Of a DNA stretch of 64,000 bases, positions 62,936 through 64,000 are shown piece by piece (the stretch's first letter is position 1; each line of letters starts with the position of its first letter). The stretch covers positions 186,001 through 250,000 of the forward strand of contig NZ_JBHTCM010000010.1 in assembly GCF_042665545.1 (NCBI RefSeq). Reading direction: 5' to 3'. The translations under genes and the position numbers were made by a program. The stretch comes from Rhodocista pekingensis (GTDB lineage: Bacteria > Pseudomonadota > Alphaproteobacteria > Azospirillales > Azospirillaceae). The notes below the pieces were generated by a model. The model was not told where the DNA came from. It saw only the letters and a program-made list of their open reading frames with translations, and did not search any database.

Positions 62936-64000
62936 ATGAGCGGCATGCACCCCGACGAGACGCCTCCCCCGCAGGACGCGGAAACCCTGCCGCCTGTGAA
63001 TGCCCCGGCGGTGGACAGTCCTGTCCGCCCCGCCCCTGGTGGGCCGGAGGGCGGGCCGGAGGAAGGGCCGACGGAAACCGGGAGCCCCGCGGAGAGCGGA
63101 GGAGAGGGCGCCGGGGGAACCGCCCCCGCCGAGGCGCGCCCGGGACGGCGGCGGCGCGGCAGCGTGGCGGACCTGGCCCGGGGGGTGGAGACGATCAAGG
63201 GCTATCTGCGCACCCTGCCCGACCGGCCCGGCGTCTACCGCATGCTGAGCGCCGAGGGTGACGTGCTCTATGTCGGCAAGGCGCGGAACCTGAAGCGGCG
63301 CGTCACCAACTACACCCAGGTCGCCAAGCTGCCCGTGCGCCTGCAACGGATGGTGGCCGAGACGGTCACCATGGAGTTCGTCACCACCCACACCGAGGTG
63401 GAGGCGCTGCTGCTGGAGTCGAACCTGATCAAGCGGCTGATGCCGCGCTACAACGTGCTGCTGCGGGACGACAAGAGCTTCCCGCACATCCTGATCACGG
63501 GCGATCACCCCTTCCCCCAGCTCACCAAGCACCGCGGCGCCCGCGACCGCGCCGGCAGCTATTACGGGCCCTTCGCCAGCGCCGGGGCGGTGAACCGGGT
63601 GATGACGGCGCTGCAACGCGCCTTCCAGATCCGCACCTGCGCCGACACGGTGTTCGCCAGCCGGACACGGCCCTGCCTCCAGTTCCAGATCAAGCGCTGC
63701 ACCGCACCCTGCGTCGGCCGCGTCGGCGAGGCCGGCTACGCCGCCCAGGTGGCCGAGGCGAAATCCTTCCTGTCGGGCCGCAGCTCCGAGGTGCAGGCCC
63801 GGCTGGCCCAGGCCATGCAGGACGCGGCCGAGTCCCTGGAGTTCGAGACGGCGGCCAAGCTGCGCGACCGCATCCGCGCCCTGACCGCGATCCAGGCGCA
63901 CCAGGACATCAATGTCGAAGGCGTGGAGGATGCCGACGTGATCGCCGCGCACCAGGACGGCGGCGTCACCTGCATCCAGGTCTTCTTCTTCCGCGGCGGC
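62936..64000 (+). CDS. uvrC: excinuclease ABC subunit C, 3'-truncated
   Basis: The frame is open to the window end, so only the N-terminal 355 residues are present. The GIY-YIG nuclease domain begins after residue 82: GYLRTLPDRPGVYRMLSAEGDVLYVGKARNLKRRVTNYTQ. It is followed by EALLLESNLIKRLMPRYNVLLRDDKSFPHI, a region with CPxxxRTCADT-like cysteines and FETAAKLRDRIRAL (UVR motif). The first 80 residues are an unusual Pro/Gly/Glu-rich extension. UvrC makes both incisions in excision repair. The start could also be 62945. Confidence 0.93.
   Translation, partial: MSGMHPDETPPPQDAETLPPVNAPAVDSPVRPAPGGPEGGPEEGPTETGSPAESGGEGAGGTAPAEARPGRRRRGSVADLARGVETIKGYLRTLPDRPGVYRMLSAEGDVLYVGKARNLKRRVTNYTQVAKLPVRLQRMVAETVTMEFVTTHTEVEALLLESNLIKRLMPRYNVLLRDDKSFPHILITGDHPFPQLTKHRGARDRAGSYYGPFASAGAVNRVMTALQRAFQIRTCADTVFASRTRPCLQFQIKRCTAPCVGRVGEAGYAAQVAEAKSFLSGRSSEVQARLAQAMQDAAESLEFETAAKLRDRIRALTAIQAHQDINVEGVEDADVIAAHQDGGVTCIQVFFFRGG

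Noticed and set aside
62637..62939. TTG-started frame ending with ATGA at the uvrC start
   Set aside because: It contains rare TTA codons and reads through the DnaA-like boxes. No domain is seen, and the start has no ribosome-binding site.

Overview
The window is a gene-dense, very GC-rich bacterial chromosome segment. Its gene families point to an alphaproteobacterium, most likely in the Rhodospirillales/Azospirillaceae. The evidence is an RcdA-like DUF1465 protein, DUF1013, DUF1192 and DUF4169 proteins, two YdcH/DUF465 proteins, a ROSE-type leader on a small heat-shock gene and an Irr-type box in front of a Dps gene. I annotate 59 protein genes, with the first and last cut by the window edges. 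I see no tRNA, rRNA, insertion sequence, prophage or CRISPR array. The segment reads as core chromosome with short accessory stretches.

Layout. 1-5.6 kb: a FemAB-like acyltransferase end, a three-gene envelope locus (OmpA-like periplasmic protein, MotA/TolQ-like channel, MotB-like protein) with no flagellar genes nearby, an inositol-phosphatase family protein and EF-P. 5.8-9.7 kb: livHMGF, a complete membrane part of a branched-chain amino acid/amide ABC transporter without its binding protein. 9.7-14.7 kb: a LysE exporter, a chemoreceptor and an MsbA-type exporter. 14.8-18.1 kb: rpmE, an RcdA-like gene divergent from hsp20 with its RNA thermometer, and an ECF sigma/anti-sigma pair. 18.2-22.8 kb: propionyl-CoA synthetase, patatin and 3-hydroxybutyrate dehydrogenase, a short-chain acyl/PHB-related set. 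22.9-36 kb: AsmA, purEK, 6-phosphofructokinase, a secreted M13 peptidase, flavin prenyltransferase, a DUF1013 regulator-like protein and several small conserved proteins. 36-41.5 kb: a 935-residue surface protein and a TonB-dependent receptor. 41.6-49.4 kb: an EAL protein, fumarase C, secreted hypotheticals, AIM24- and TerB-like proteins, a second LysE exporter and a YeeE/YedE transporter. 49.7-55.8 kb: an EF-G paralogue, a nucleotidyltransferase, two Dps proteins, a GST and a universal stress protein. 56-64 kb: aspartate aminotransferase, uvrB behind a NERD-like membrane protein, a pteridine-reductase-like SDR and the start of uvrC.

The most notable points are these. (1) The 935-residue protein joins a short inverse-autotransporter-like barrel to a beta-helix and a beta-propeller; a 14-bp direct repeat with a 20-bp period sits just upstream. 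(2) The leader of hsp20 matches the ROSE thermometer signature and has a sigma-32-like promoter. (3) dps2 has a good sigma-70 promoter with an Irr/ICE-like palindrome beside it. (4) The intergenic region before uvrC is AT-rich and carries several DnaA-box-like nonamers. (5) Short tandem duplications with a 15-bp unit recur at ten or more places, in and out of genes. (6) Several structured intergenic elements have no assigned role.

All functional names rest on motifs and family resemblance read by eye; no database search was run. Start sites were chosen by ribosome-binding sites where these were visible.
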